Assembly: GCA_017436325.1 (NCBI GenBank) | Contig: JAFSDI010000001.1 | Location: forward strand, 1 to 52,582 | Direction of reading: 5' to 3' | DNA from: Alphaproteobacteria bacterium | Lineage (GTDB): Bacteria; Pseudomonadota; Alphaproteobacteria; Rs-D84 | DNA length: 52,582 bases | Part shown: positions 42,162-50,585 of the stretch, piece by piece | Numbering within the stretch: position 1 is the stretch's first letter | Layout: every line of letters starts with the position of its first letter | Position numbers and translations under genes: made by a program | The notes under the pieces: generated by a model | What the model was told of the DNA's origin: nothing | Database searches by the model: none | Seen by the model: the letters and a program-made list of their open reading frames with translations, nothing else

Positions 42162-42825
42162 CAAAGAATTTTAATTTATTTACCAACTGTGGTTGCATCT
42201 GTTCGGCCATACGCACAACCTGCTCTATACGCACAGAATCCGGCGCAAACGCAAAATTCAATTCAAAATCGTTATTGTTATTCCACGCATTCAGCATTGC
42301 ATAAATTCGCCCAACAAAATCAGATTTATCTCCTGTATCTTTTGGAAACACAAATAATATCGAATTTGCATTTATCTTTCGGACCTTTGCAAACAAATCA
42401 TTCCAATCAAAAGGGCCAATTTGACTTAAATCCAATCCAATAGACAAATCCTTATCAAAGAACAAATCATCTCTTATTGCGCACAAGAAATCAACAAAGG
42501 CCCCCAATTCAGAAAAATCCAAAAACACCTGTGCCCCATCTGCACCTTGCTTAAAAGTCTGATTAATATTTTTTACAACATCAGAAATAACTGCTTCATT
42601 TATTTTTTTATCAGACACATAAAACCGTGACATAATCTTGGTTGTTCCATCTTCCAGCCACGGCCAAACCACAGACACTGACGCTGGCGCAACAGATAAT
42701 ACAGGCATCACCTGCTCAGTAACAATCTGTACAGCCTGTGCCAAATCAGCAGATTCCTTGTCTGCTGCGCACCACAAACACCACGATATTTCAATTTTAT
42801 CATCAAGAAGCTTTTTTTCCATCAT
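42151..42825 (-). CDS. Unknown cytoplasmic protein
   Basis: 224 residues from the ATG at 42825, chosen because an upstream start (42978) would run deep into the divergent gene at 42869. No signal peptide or membrane segment. Contains KIEISWCLWCAADKESADLA at the N-terminus, and alternating helix and strand further on, with DLSIGLDLSQIGPFDWNDLF and SILFVFPKDTGDKSDF. An alpha/beta fold is likely. I recognise no family. No good ribosome site; the 43-base gap to the plus-strand gene must hold promoters for both. Confidence 0.6.
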   Translation of the reverse strand: MMEKKLLDDKIEISWCLWCAADKESADLAQAVQIVTEQVMPVLSVAPASVSVVWPWLEDGTTKIMSRFYVSDKKINEAVISDVVKNINQTFKQGADGAQVFLDFSELGAFVDFLCAIRDDLFFDKDLSIGLDLSQIGPFDWNDLFAKVRKINANSILFVFPKDTGDKSDFVGRIYAMLNAWNNNNDFELNFAFAPDSVRIEQVVRMAEQMQPQLVNKLKFFVNF

Positions 42826-42868
42826 TGTACTTTTTAGTTTATCACAAATATGATACAATTGAAACATA

Positions 42869-43774
42869 ATGAAAAATAAATTCGATAAATTTTTACTAAT
42901 TTTTTTATGGCTTATTATCGCCACCCTTGCGACCTGTTTTTGGTTCAATATAAAATTTGGTTTTAATATATTTTCCAAGGAAAATTGGGATTACCTTGCA
43001 TATATGCAGGCATCACAGCAATCTGTAACACCACTATTTTATATATCACTGATAGTATCAGTATTTTTATCAATCTTTGGCCTATATTTATTATTACGTC
43101 CACGCCGCAGGATAATAAAAATATCAACCAAAACACAACACAACCAAGACACTAATATTTCCACTACCAGCCATCAACAGGCATCAACAGGCACAAATTA
43201 TTTTGCCCCCGTACCAGAACGTCCGAAACGATTAAATCAACAACAAATTTTACCTGTCCCCACCAATCAGCCTATTCAACGGTCTGCCACACATACCATC
43301 CCGACAACTGCACCTGTTCCCACGGCACAAAACGCATTTATTAATCCGACTGCCCCTGAAATAAAATGGAACAAACAAGAAATAACACATATTTTTGAAT
43401 CTGCAGGTTATGTTATAAAAGCCCCTCCTAAAATTAACGGTCTGCAAACCATACTTTTTGCGATTGGCACAAACGAAACCATCTGGATTGGTGCCACAGA
43501 TTGCGATACTGCGACCCTATCAGACCGAATCGCCACAATACAACAAATATTTTCCGACACACTTGAAGATATTGAAATAGATATAAATGCATTTATCATG
43601 AACAAAACGCCAATTGCACCAACCGCAAATATATTAGTATTTGACAACACTCATACATTAGACGAATATATAAAGGCACACCCAAACCCACAACTAACAA
43701 CAGAAGAGCAAGAAAACTTTGACGCATTTTCTTCTTACATATCCACTGTAATTGAATACCTAGGACGAATCTAA
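42869..43774 (+). CDS. Two-membrane-segment protein with proline-rich linker
   Basis: 301 residues: membrane segments at about 8-28 (LLIFLWLIIATLATCFW) and 52-75 (SVTPLFYISLIVSVFLSIFG), a basic turn (RPRRRI), a Gln/Thr/Pro-rich disordered linker (about 95-165), and a C-terminal alpha/beta domain (ILFAIGTNETIWIGATDCDT). The topology of membrane hairpin, flexible linker and folded cytoplasmic domain suggests a tether for a cytosolic domain. Family not recognised. The next gene starts within its stop codon (TAATG). Confidence 0.7.
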   Translation: MKNKFDKFLLIFLWLIIATLATCFWFNIKFGFNIFSKENWDYLAYMQASQQSVTPLFYISLIVSVFLSIFGLYLLLRPRRRIIKISTKTQHNQDTNISTTSHQQASTGTNYFAPVPERPKRLNQQQILPVPTNQPIQRSATHTIPTTAPVPTAQNAFINPTAPEIKWNKQEITHIFESAGYVIKAPPKINGLQTILFAIGTNETIWIGATDCDTATLSDRIATIQQIFSDTLEDIEIDINAFIMNKTPIAPTANILVFDNTHTLDEYIKAHPNPQLTTEEQENFDAFSSYISTVIEYLGRI

Positions 43775-44280
43775 TGCAATTAACACAAAGCGCTGCAGAA
43801 AAACTTATCGAAGAACTTGGTATAAAAAATATACCATTAATATCTGTGCGCCCTGTTTATACAACAGTATCACCCGATTGGTTTTCTGTATACAAACGCC
43901 TATGCAAACAATTTATGACATCATTAACAGACTCGGTTGAAACACTTGCATTTATGAATCTAACCCAAGACGAATTTATGAATCTAATTATGGGCAAGGC
44001 ACTGCCTGCAAATATGTCATTTCGCTTTCGCATTCCGCTATCGTGGGGTGGCGCACTGGATATAGACAATATGTTTTTATGCCACACCTTTCCACACTCA
44101 TATAATATGGATAGATTTATCATACAACAAAGTGGGAACGAAACGGTATGGTTGCCTAACCCTGCGAAAAAGATATACCTGCCATCACAATCATCTTTAA
44201 GTTCTGCTGGTGGCAATGGTACCGAAGACAGACTAACAGAAACAATCGCATCACAAATTGCCAGCAATCGGGATTTCTAA
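43774..44280 (+). CDS. Unknown protein, faint HNH-like core
   Basis: 168 residues, starting one base inside the preceding stop. The segment FRFRIPLSWGGALDIDNMFL, with CHTFPHSYN following, follows the shape of LHH/HNH nuclease cores (HxxPLxxGGxxDxxNLxL...H), but the first His is not present where expected, so a nuclease would be altered or inactive. The C-terminus is low-complexity (SQSSLSSAGG). A SUKH-like gene follows, which is a common immunity partner of nuclease toxins, but no toxin secretion domain is present. Confidence 0.55.
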   Translation: MQLTQSAAEKLIEELGIKNIPLISVRPVYTTVSPDWFSVYKRLCKQFMTSLTDSVETLAFMNLTQDEFMNLIMGKALPANMSFRFRIPLSWGGALDIDNMFLCHTFPHSYNMDRFIIQQSGNETVWLPNPAKKIYLPSQSSLSSAGGNGTEDRLTETIASQIASNRDF

Positions 44281-44285
44281 ACAAT

Positions 44286-44723
44286 ATGACAATATGCACT
44301 GAATTTTTAAAATCAATACATACACGTGGCGCAACATTTACATCACCTGTTCCGACACAACAATTATCATTAACAAATGCGGCGCTTCAGCGCGGTCGCT
44401 ATGCAATGTTGCCTGATTTTTTAATTCAATTATACACTAACACTGGCGGCGTAAATCTGGGTTCAGGGTATATTTTTGGTCCAAATGATGTTATATACAC
44501 CCCCCCATTTGTAATCCCCAGCATAATAAAAGTAAACAATGATGTTGGGCCACTTGGCAAAACAGCCGGCAAAACAATATTTGGTCGTAATGATTTATTT
44601 TGGTTTGCCTATGATGCATTTGGCATATGCTATATGTTGGACAATTTGACACTTAAAGCAATACGAAAATATGACGACCCGTTCAAGGCATTAAACGATT
44701 GCTTAATCGCAGGAAAGCTATAA
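44286..44723 (+). CDS. SUKH/SMI1-KNR4-like protein
   Basis: 145 residues. The pattern MLPDFLIQLYTNTGGVNLGS followed by GYIFGP and GKTIFGRNDLFWFAYDAFG fits the SUKH superfamily (LPxxlixLYxxxGG and a later GD-like strand with hydrophobic aromatic residues). SUKH proteins are often immunity proteins in polymorphic toxin systems, but many are cellular adaptors. Operon position: third of four tightly packed genes. Confidence 0.65.
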   Translation: MTICTEFLKSIHTRGATFTSPVPTQQLSLTNAALQRGRYAMLPDFLIQLYTNTGGVNLGSGYIFGPNDVIYTPPFVIPSIIKVNNDVGPLGKTAGKTIFGRNDLFWFAYDAFGICYMLDNLTLKAIRKYDDPFKALNDCLIAGKL

Positions 44724-44724
44724 A

Positions 44725-44943
44725 ATGAAAAAATTATCCGTATCATTATCTGGTCATCAAACCAGCATTACACTTGAACCAGAATTCATAGATGCCTTGC
44801 ACGCGTTATCCAAACGTCAAGGAAAATCCGTTGCATCAATCATCAGCGAACTTGATTCCACACGCACACCAGACGTAAATCTTTCATCTGCTGTCCGCGT
44901 ATGGATATTAAAGCAAACACTTTTACTTATCGGACAAAATTAA
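44725..44943 (+). CDS. Ribbon-helix-helix domain protein (RHH_4 type)
   Basis: 72 residues: a beta strand (LSVSLSGHQTSITLEPEFID), then helix ALHALSKRQGKSVASIISEL, and NLSSAVRVWILKQTL. This matches the single-domain RHH_4 proteins common in Alphaproteobacteria. It could repress its own cluster. It starts one base after the SUKH-like stop. Convergent with the YbeY-Lnt gene. Confidence 0.82.
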   Translation: MKKLSVSLSGHQTSITLEPEFIDALHALSKRQGKSVASIISELDSTRTPDVNLSSAVRVWILKQTLLLIGQN

Positions 44944-45012
44944 TTTTCCTTTGCTGTCGAATAAAAGGCCCCTCTTCCTTTCACATACCCACCCGCATCT
45001 ATTGGCGACCAA

Positions 45013-47019
45013 TCATCTATTAAATTTTTTTGACACGCCCCACAAACACAATCCAGAAAATACCAATATTACAATCATCCAGAAATTCATCCCCAGCATT
45101 CTATATGGCGTATTATGTGCCCCCCAAACAAACCCATCCAAAACGCCAGATTGTGCAACCGGCAATTGTGACAACACATTACCATCTGACAAAACAAACG
45201 CACTAATACCCGAATAATTTGCCCGAATTACAGGCACACCTGATTCAATTGCATACCTGCGCACCATATCCAGATGCTGATATGTACCTGGGGTATTACC
45301 AAACCAATTATCATTTGTTATATTTATAATTGCGTCCGGTGTTTTAGAATCGTCTGGTATAACAGCACCTGAAAAAATAATTTCATAACAAATTGCTGGT
45401 GCAAATACAAAATCCTGGAATTCGATTAATTCTGGTCCGCTTCCTGCACCTAAGTTTACAGGACTTGGCAATATTCCCAATGGACTATATTCGCCAAATG
45501 GAACCAAATGAGATTTTGAATATATTTTTTTTATTTGTCCTGATTTGTCTGCAAAAACCATTGAATTATATAATTCTGCCCCATCATAAAAAGATGCCCC
45601 AATTATAATATCTGTTTCCAACATATATGCCAATGGCATAAAATCATTTTCCAAAACAGTATATGGATACGATGTTTCTGGGAAGACAATCAAATCTGGT
45701 TTTTCACCCATTATCGCCATATGAAACAATTGTTGTAAATTCTCTTCTGCATTTTTCAATGCAGACTCTCTGTCATGTGTTGCTTTTTTTTCTTGGGATT
45801 GTGCGGGCTGAACAATTCGCACATATTTTTGATTTTGATTAAAGTCCTGATTTACCTGTGTAATATTATTTTGTCCCCACCAGCATCCAAACAATGCCAT
45901 CAAAACAAATACCACAAATACAACCCACGCATATATTGATTTAAAATTCCTTAGCAATTCAACCCCCGCAGCAACAATACCGACAAGGACAAACGTTAAT
46001 CCCAATGCCCCCCACAAAGACATAGAATTTGCAAGCATCGGAAATCCCAGACTAATATTCGCAATTGGGTTCCATGGAAAACCTGTAAACATCCATTCGC
46101 GCCCCCACAGTACCAATGTCCAAACCACAGCAAACAAAATCGCGCTATACGCATAATTTCTTCGTATACAAGAAATCGCAACAAATGGCCAAGAAAAAAT
46201 AAACACCCCTGCAATCATTAAACCAAGCAATGCTGGAATTGTCCAAACTGCAAATTTACTTGTCAATTCTGGCACGACATAAATTGAATTCAACACCCAC
46301 CAAAACATCGACAAGGCATATACTGCACCAAATGGTGCAACATGCAAAATCGATTTCCAAAAACCACAACTATTTTTATTTCTGACTGTCAACCAATATG
46401 CCCCACCAATTCCAATCAATGTACACCACCATTGATAAAACGGTGCGAACCCCAACGCCGCAATCCCACCAAACAAAGCATACAGCGCATATTGCCAAAA
46501 ACCATTTTCCTTTATCTTTATCTTTTTTAATCGTGCCACGATACCCCCACCAGGACAACAATCCGCATCACAACACGCGAAATATTCATCATCATCCTGA
46601 TATGGGTTTTTTATTCCCATTTTCTTTAGTATTTTAATTTCTTTATCTTCCATTTCCGCGGCATCATCATCGTTAATATGATCATATCCCAACAAATGCA
46701 ACACACCATGAACCATCATATGTGCGATATGATTTTCGACAGGGATATTTTCTATTTGTGCTTCTTTTTTAACAGTATCGATTGATATATAAATATCCCC
46801 CAACAAAACATCATCACCCAATTCAAAAGACAACACATTTGTTGGTTTATTTATATTTCTATATTTGTTATTTATTTTCTGAATTTCTTTATCATTGGTC
46901 AATATCACAGACACTTCAGAATTTTCATATTTTTTTCCGACAACTGCATTTGCGATTTTTTCAAAATTTATTTTATACTTATTCCAACGTTTATCATGCA
47001 CATCGACCAAGACTTTCAT
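45013..47019 (-). CDS. Fused rRNA endonuclease YbeY and apolipoprotein N-acyltransferase Lnt
   Basis: 668 residues in one unbroken frame. Residues 1-140 are YbeY: INNKYRNINKPTNVLSFE and the zinc motif HMMVHGVLHLLGYDH (H104, H108, H114), an endoribonuclease of 16S rRNA maturation. A linker with CCDADCC (149-155) leads into Lnt (about 171-668): several membrane segments, then the nitrilase domain with FPETSYP (Glu), KSHLVPFGEYSPLG (Lys) and FAPAICYEIIF (Cys), the catalytic triad. Lnt N-acylates lipoproteins in the inner membrane. YbeY and Lnt are often close neighbours with a CorC gene between; here they form one polypeptide. Whether it is cleaved is unknown. Confidence 0.93.
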   Translation of the reverse strand: MKVLVDVHDKRWNKYKINFEKIANAVVGKKYENSEVSVILTNDKEIQKINNKYRNINKPTNVLSFELGDDVLLGDIYISIDTVKKEAQIENIPVENHIAHMMVHGVLHLLGYDHINDDDAAEMEDKEIKILKKMGIKNPYQDDDEYFACCDADCCPGGGIVARLKKIKIKENGFWQYALYALFGGIAALGFAPFYQWWCTLIGIGGAYWLTVRNKNSCGFWKSILHVAPFGAVYALSMFWWVLNSIYVVPELTSKFAVWTIPALLGLMIAGVFIFSWPFVAISCIRRNYAYSAILFAVVWTLVLWGREWMFTGFPWNPIANISLGFPMLANSMSLWGALGLTFVLVGIVAAGVELLRNFKSIYAWVVFVVFVLMALFGCWWGQNNITQVNQDFNQNQKYVRIVQPAQSQEKKATHDRESALKNAEENLQQLFHMAIMGEKPDLIVFPETSYPYTVLENDFMPLAYMLETDIIIGASFYDGAELYNSMVFADKSGQIKKIYSKSHLVPFGEYSPLGILPSPVNLGAGSGPELIEFQDFVFAPAICYEIIFSGAVIPDDSKTPDAIINITNDNWFGNTPGTYQHLDMVRRYAIESGVPVIRANYSGISAFVLSDGNVLSQLPVAQSGVLDGFVWGAHNTPYRMLGMNFWMIVILVFSGLCLWGVSKKFNR

Positions 47020-47036
47020 AATTTCCCCTTTATCAT

Positions 47037-48884
47037 TTAGGCATTAAAAGTTGTTTCTTTACCATACAGAAATATATCTTGTTTTGCATTTTTCTGACGA
47101 ATTTGCTGAATTCCGGAATTAAAAGCAGTTTTTTTAGCATCATCTGTCAGTTTTTTATTTATTCTATTTTTTAAATCATTATAACTGTTTCCTGAATATT
47201 TCTGCGCCCTTTCGATTGCATTATTAGCCTCTTTATAAAATTTCTGCTTTCTTTTATTTTCTGTATCCCCAATTTTTTCATAACACAAGGCCAAATTATA
47301 ATAAACATAGCCCTTATTTGCATTTGGCGCATTGTCAAAGTATTCAGATTTTATAAACTTTTCTATTACACGCACGCCTTTTTTAGGTTTGCCCATTTTA
47401 TAATAAGCCAAAGATATATTACTATAAACAATATAATTTTCAGGATTTGCCTCCAACGCTTCTTCAAATTTTTGTATTGCTTCTTTATATTGTTCCTTAT
47501 GATAAAGTTCTTCACCTATTTCATTAATTTTGTCAGATTCAGACACCTCATACTTCACAGAATTTGCCAACTGTTGGGCTGCGAAATAATCAATTGTTGA
47601 TCCATCAAAAATTTCCCCTGCCAAGATTGTATTTACTTCCTGTTCCGTCAAATAATCACGTACCTTTAATTGTTCTGTTCCCTTTGTTTTCTTATGCTGC
47701 GGTCTTTGCAAAACATCCTCTATATCAGGTATTCTTAGCACACCAACAGGCCTCGCATTGCCTCCTTTACCATCATAAACCAGCAAATCTCCTTTATTCA
47801 TTGTTTCAGGGTTATAGACCGATAAATATGCCGAATCTTGCTTTAATATAGCACTTATTTCATACGGTGCTTCTGCCATACAGTTTAAAATAACATCATC
47901 AGAAATATCCCCCAATGCATACAACGCGCACACAGAATACTTATTTGACATTCCGCCCCATTGTGTACCGCGTACTTTCCCATACTGCCGAACAAAAACA
48001 TTCATTATTTCTTCTATTGTTTTTCCAGCATTAACTGCATCACGCACAGGAATACCTGAATTACCTTTAAGCGAATAAGTACTTTCGCCTGCATTATATG
48101 CCGCCACCACCAAAGTAATAAACAACTTTGCATCCATCGGCACATTAAAAGCTTCTTTCATCTTTGGATAAATCTTTTCACGCGTCCATGCATCCGCCAA
48201 GGCTCTAGCCTCTTCAACAGACACTCTCAAACCGTTTACTATTGGTCGTCCCAGTATTTTTTTTGCAAATTTACGATGCACTTCATCATCAATAATAAAA
48301 CCTGTCCCTATTGTTTTCGTACCACTTGTTCCATTATCATAGTACATTTTTTGCACATACCCTTCGGTCAAGAACAAATGAGAAATCACATACGGCTGTA
48401 TTGCATTAATTTGTTTCTCCCACTCTTCATTTGAAACATTTGGATTAATTTTAAAATTATCAAATGACATTGCTTTTTTTCGTGCTTTCTCTTCTTTTTT
48501 CTGCTTATAATCTTCGATTTTATCCCTTGTAAAATCTACGATTTCATTCCCCATCCACATCAAAACCGGAATCATATAGTACAACATATACGATGCCAAT
48601 GCTGGATTATTTTTTGCAAATCCTGCTTTCTTTTTATTTTTTAATCCGCGTTCCATCGCGCGCAACAGCGGATTATCCAGCGCCACACCATTAAACAACC
48701 GTGTAAAATATTCCATCAACCACAATGAAACCACACCAGAATACTTTGCAGTATCAGCAAGCACTTTTGCCTTTTTCGGTTGCAAGGTTACTAATTTTTT
48801 TCGCCCTGTTTTAAAGGCATCTGCAACAAGCCTTGGTCCATTTCCAATTTTTTCTATTCTTGTCTGTTGTTTATTTTTCATCAT
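47037..48884 (-). CDS. GH24 lysozyme-like domain with C-terminal TPR repeats
   Basis: 615 residues. The basic N-terminus (1-45) precedes two hydrophobic stretches (SGVVSLWLMEYFTRLF and ASYMLYYMIPVLMWMG), probably membrane segments. Residues about 160-350 match phage lysozymes: HLFLTEGYVQKMYYDNG with Glu174 and Asp183 (nine apart, as in T4 lysozyme), then TKTIGTGF with Thr191, and VAAYNAGESTYS. Residues 445-560 carry TPR repeats (GEELYHKEQYKEAIQKFEEA, ENYIVYSNISLAYYKMG). A peptidoglycan-cutting enzyme tethered to the inner membrane with a protein-binding tail is inferred. It lies between a MucR-like regulator and YbeY-Lnt. Confidence 0.78.
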   Translation of the reverse strand: MMKNKQQTRIEKIGNGPRLVADAFKTGRKKLVTLQPKKAKVLADTAKYSGVVSLWLMEYFTRLFNGVALDNPLLRAMERGLKNKKKAGFAKNNPALASYMLYYMIPVLMWMGNEIVDFTRDKIEDYKQKKEEKARKKAMSFDNFKINPNVSNEEWEKQINAIQPYVISHLFLTEGYVQKMYYDNGTSGTKTIGTGFIIDDEVHRKFAKKILGRPIVNGLRVSVEEARALADAWTREKIYPKMKEAFNVPMDAKLFITLVVAAYNAGESTYSLKGNSGIPVRDAVNAGKTIEEIMNVFVRQYGKVRGTQWGGMSNKYSVCALYALGDISDDVILNCMAEAPYEISAILKQDSAYLSVYNPETMNKGDLLVYDGKGGNARPVGVLRIPDIEDVLQRPQHKKTKGTEQLKVRDYLTEQEVNTILAGEIFDGSTIDYFAAQQLANSVKYEVSESDKINEIGEELYHKEQYKEAIQKFEEALEANPENYIVYSNISLAYYKMGKPKKGVRVIEKFIKSEYFDNAPNANKGYVYYNLALCYEKIGDTENKRKQKFYKEANNAIERAQKYSGNSYNDLKNRINKKLTDDAKKTAFNSGIQQIRQKNAKQDIFLYGKETTFNA

Positions 48885-48885
48885 T

Positions 48886-49242
48886 TTACTTCCTTCCTAG
48901 GCCACTTTTTTTTGCAATTTTACTACGTTTTTTCGCATAATCGGGTGCTACAAACGGATAATCATTTGGCAAGCCCCACTTTTCCCGATATTGTTGCGGT
49001 GTCATATTAAATCTTCGTTTAATATACCTACGCAACATAATATGCCATGTACCATCTTCCAGACACTGTATTTTATCGTGCTGAACAGAATCATCAATTT
49101 GTTGTTGTGTAACAGATGTTCCACGCAGAATTTCACGCGCATTACGCACAGCCTGTTCCATTGTCAATTTTGGATTTGCGGCGATTGCTGCTGCTGCTAA
49201 ATTTGCGACCGCCAATGTAAAATCAGAATTTTTATTTACCAA
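48886..49242 (-). CDS. MucR/Ros family regulator, zinc ligands altered
   Basis: 118 residues. TTG start with AGAAG upstream; the first in-frame ATG is 26 codons later. KIQCLEDGTWHIMLRRYIKR is the MucR zinc-finger region (CLEDGxxxxxLKRHLxxH), and TPQQYREKWGLPNDYPFVAP then YAKKRSKIAKKSGLGR complete the match. MucR proteins regulate virulence, motility and exopolysaccharide genes. The His residues of the finger are replaced (RHL becomes RRY; HY becomes RF), so classical zinc binding is not possible, though the DNA-binding and dimer parts are conserved. Adjacent to the GH24-TPR gene. Confidence 0.88.
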   Translation of the reverse strand: MVNKNSDFTLAVANLAAAAIAANPKLTMEQAVRNAREILRGTSVTQQQIDDSVQHDKIQCLEDGTWHIMLRRYIKRRFNMTPQQYREKWGLPNDYPFVAPDYAKKRSKIAKKSGLGRK

Positions 49243-49313
49243 CTTGCGCTTCTTTTATTTATTTAATACAATTAATTATAACACAAATAAACAGCAAATA
49301 AAAGTCCAGTATA

Positions 49314-50582
49314 ATGACACGTCCACTTTCAGATTTAATGCGTCCCAACACAATTGACGAAGTAATTGGTCAAACAAACCTACTTGGCGAAAACGGTCTT
49401 ATTCGCCGTATGGTTGACAATCAAAAATTATCTAATTTAATATTATGGGGCCCCCCTGGTTGTGGCAAAACAACAATTGCGCGCGCGCTGGCCAATTCCA
49501 CAGTTATGGACTTTGTACCGATGTCCGCAGTATTTTCTGGGACCGCGGACATAAAGAAAGCGATGGATACCGCACGTATGAAGCGCGACATTGGACAAAA
49601 CACATTATTATTTATTGATGAAATACATCGCTTTAACAAGACACAACAAGACACCCTGTTACCATATCTTGAAGACGGCACAGTTGTATTTATTGGTGCG
49701 ACCACAGAAAACCCCAGTTTTAATTTAAACAATGCATTATTATCACGCTGTCATATTGGTGTATTATCTGGTCTTTCAACCGAAGATTTATTAACATTAA
49801 TTTCACGTGCGGAAAAATTTCTTGGAAAAACATTACCACTAACATCTGATGCACGAACACATCTTGCCCAGATGGCAGATGGTGATGCACGCTTTTTATT
49901 AAATACTATTGAATATATATCGAATGCAAATTTCAAGACCGACCTAACCCCAGACAATCTTGATTCTGCGATACAAAAACGCGCACCATTATCTGACAAG
50001 GCCGGCGATGAACACTATAATTTAATTTCCGCATTACACAAATCATTACGCGCCAGCGATACAGACGCGGCATTATATTGGGCGGCACGTATGATGACAT
50101 CTGGTCAAGATCCAAAATACATATTTCGCCGTCTTACGCGCTTTGCTGTCGAAGATATTGGTCTTGCCGATCCAAACGCATTACAAATTGCAATCGCCGC
50201 CTGGTCTGCATACGAAAGGCTGGGCAGTCCCGAAGGGGATTTAGCCCTAACACAGCTTGTGATATATCTGGGGACTGCACCAAAAAGTGTCGGAAACTAT
50301 CGCGCGCAAAAGGCCGCATATGCTGCTGCACGCGCCACCGGCAGTCTTATGCCCCCACGAAACATATTAAATGCACCGACCAAAATGATGAAAGAGCTAG
50401 GTTATAATGCCGGCTATATATACGAACCGGACACAGCATCAGGCTTTTCTGGTCAGAACTGCTTTCCAGAATCGATGGGGCGACAAAAATTTTACGAACC
50501 GGTTGAACGTGGTTTTGAACGCGAGATAAAAAAGCGCCTTGATTATTGGGACACCCTGCGCCATAAACTAAACAAAAAGTAA
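49314..50582 (+). CDS. rarA: Replication-associated AAA+ ATPase RarA/MgsA
   Basis: 422 residues of the clamp-loader-like RarA family, which acts at stalled replication forks. RPLSDLMRPNTIDEVIGQ at the N-terminus, Walker A GPPGCGKTT, Walker B with LLFIDEIHRFNKTQQD and IGATTENPSF, arginine-finger and sensor region, and the MgsA C-terminal domain (ending FEREIKKRLDYWDTLRHK). Full length. It stops three bases before the convergent fabD stop. Confidence 0.96.
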   Translation: MTRPLSDLMRPNTIDEVIGQTNLLGENGLIRRMVDNQKLSNLILWGPPGCGKTTIARALANSTVMDFVPMSAVFSGTADIKKAMDTARMKRDIGQNTLLFIDEIHRFNKTQQDTLLPYLEDGTVVFIGATTENPSFNLNNALLSRCHIGVLSGLSTEDLLTLISRAEKFLGKTLPLTSDARTHLAQMADGDARFLLNTIEYISNANFKTDLTPDNLDSAIQKRAPLSDKAGDEHYNLISALHKSLRASDTDAALYWAARMMTSGQDPKYIFRRLTRFAVEDIGLADPNALQIAIAAWSAYERLGSPEGDLALTQLVIYLGTAPKSVGNYRAQKAAYAAARATGSLMPPRNILNAPTKMMKELGYNAGYIYEPDTASGFSGQNCFPESMGRQKFYEPVERGFEREIKKRLDYWDTLRHKLNKK

Positions 50583-50585
50583 AAA

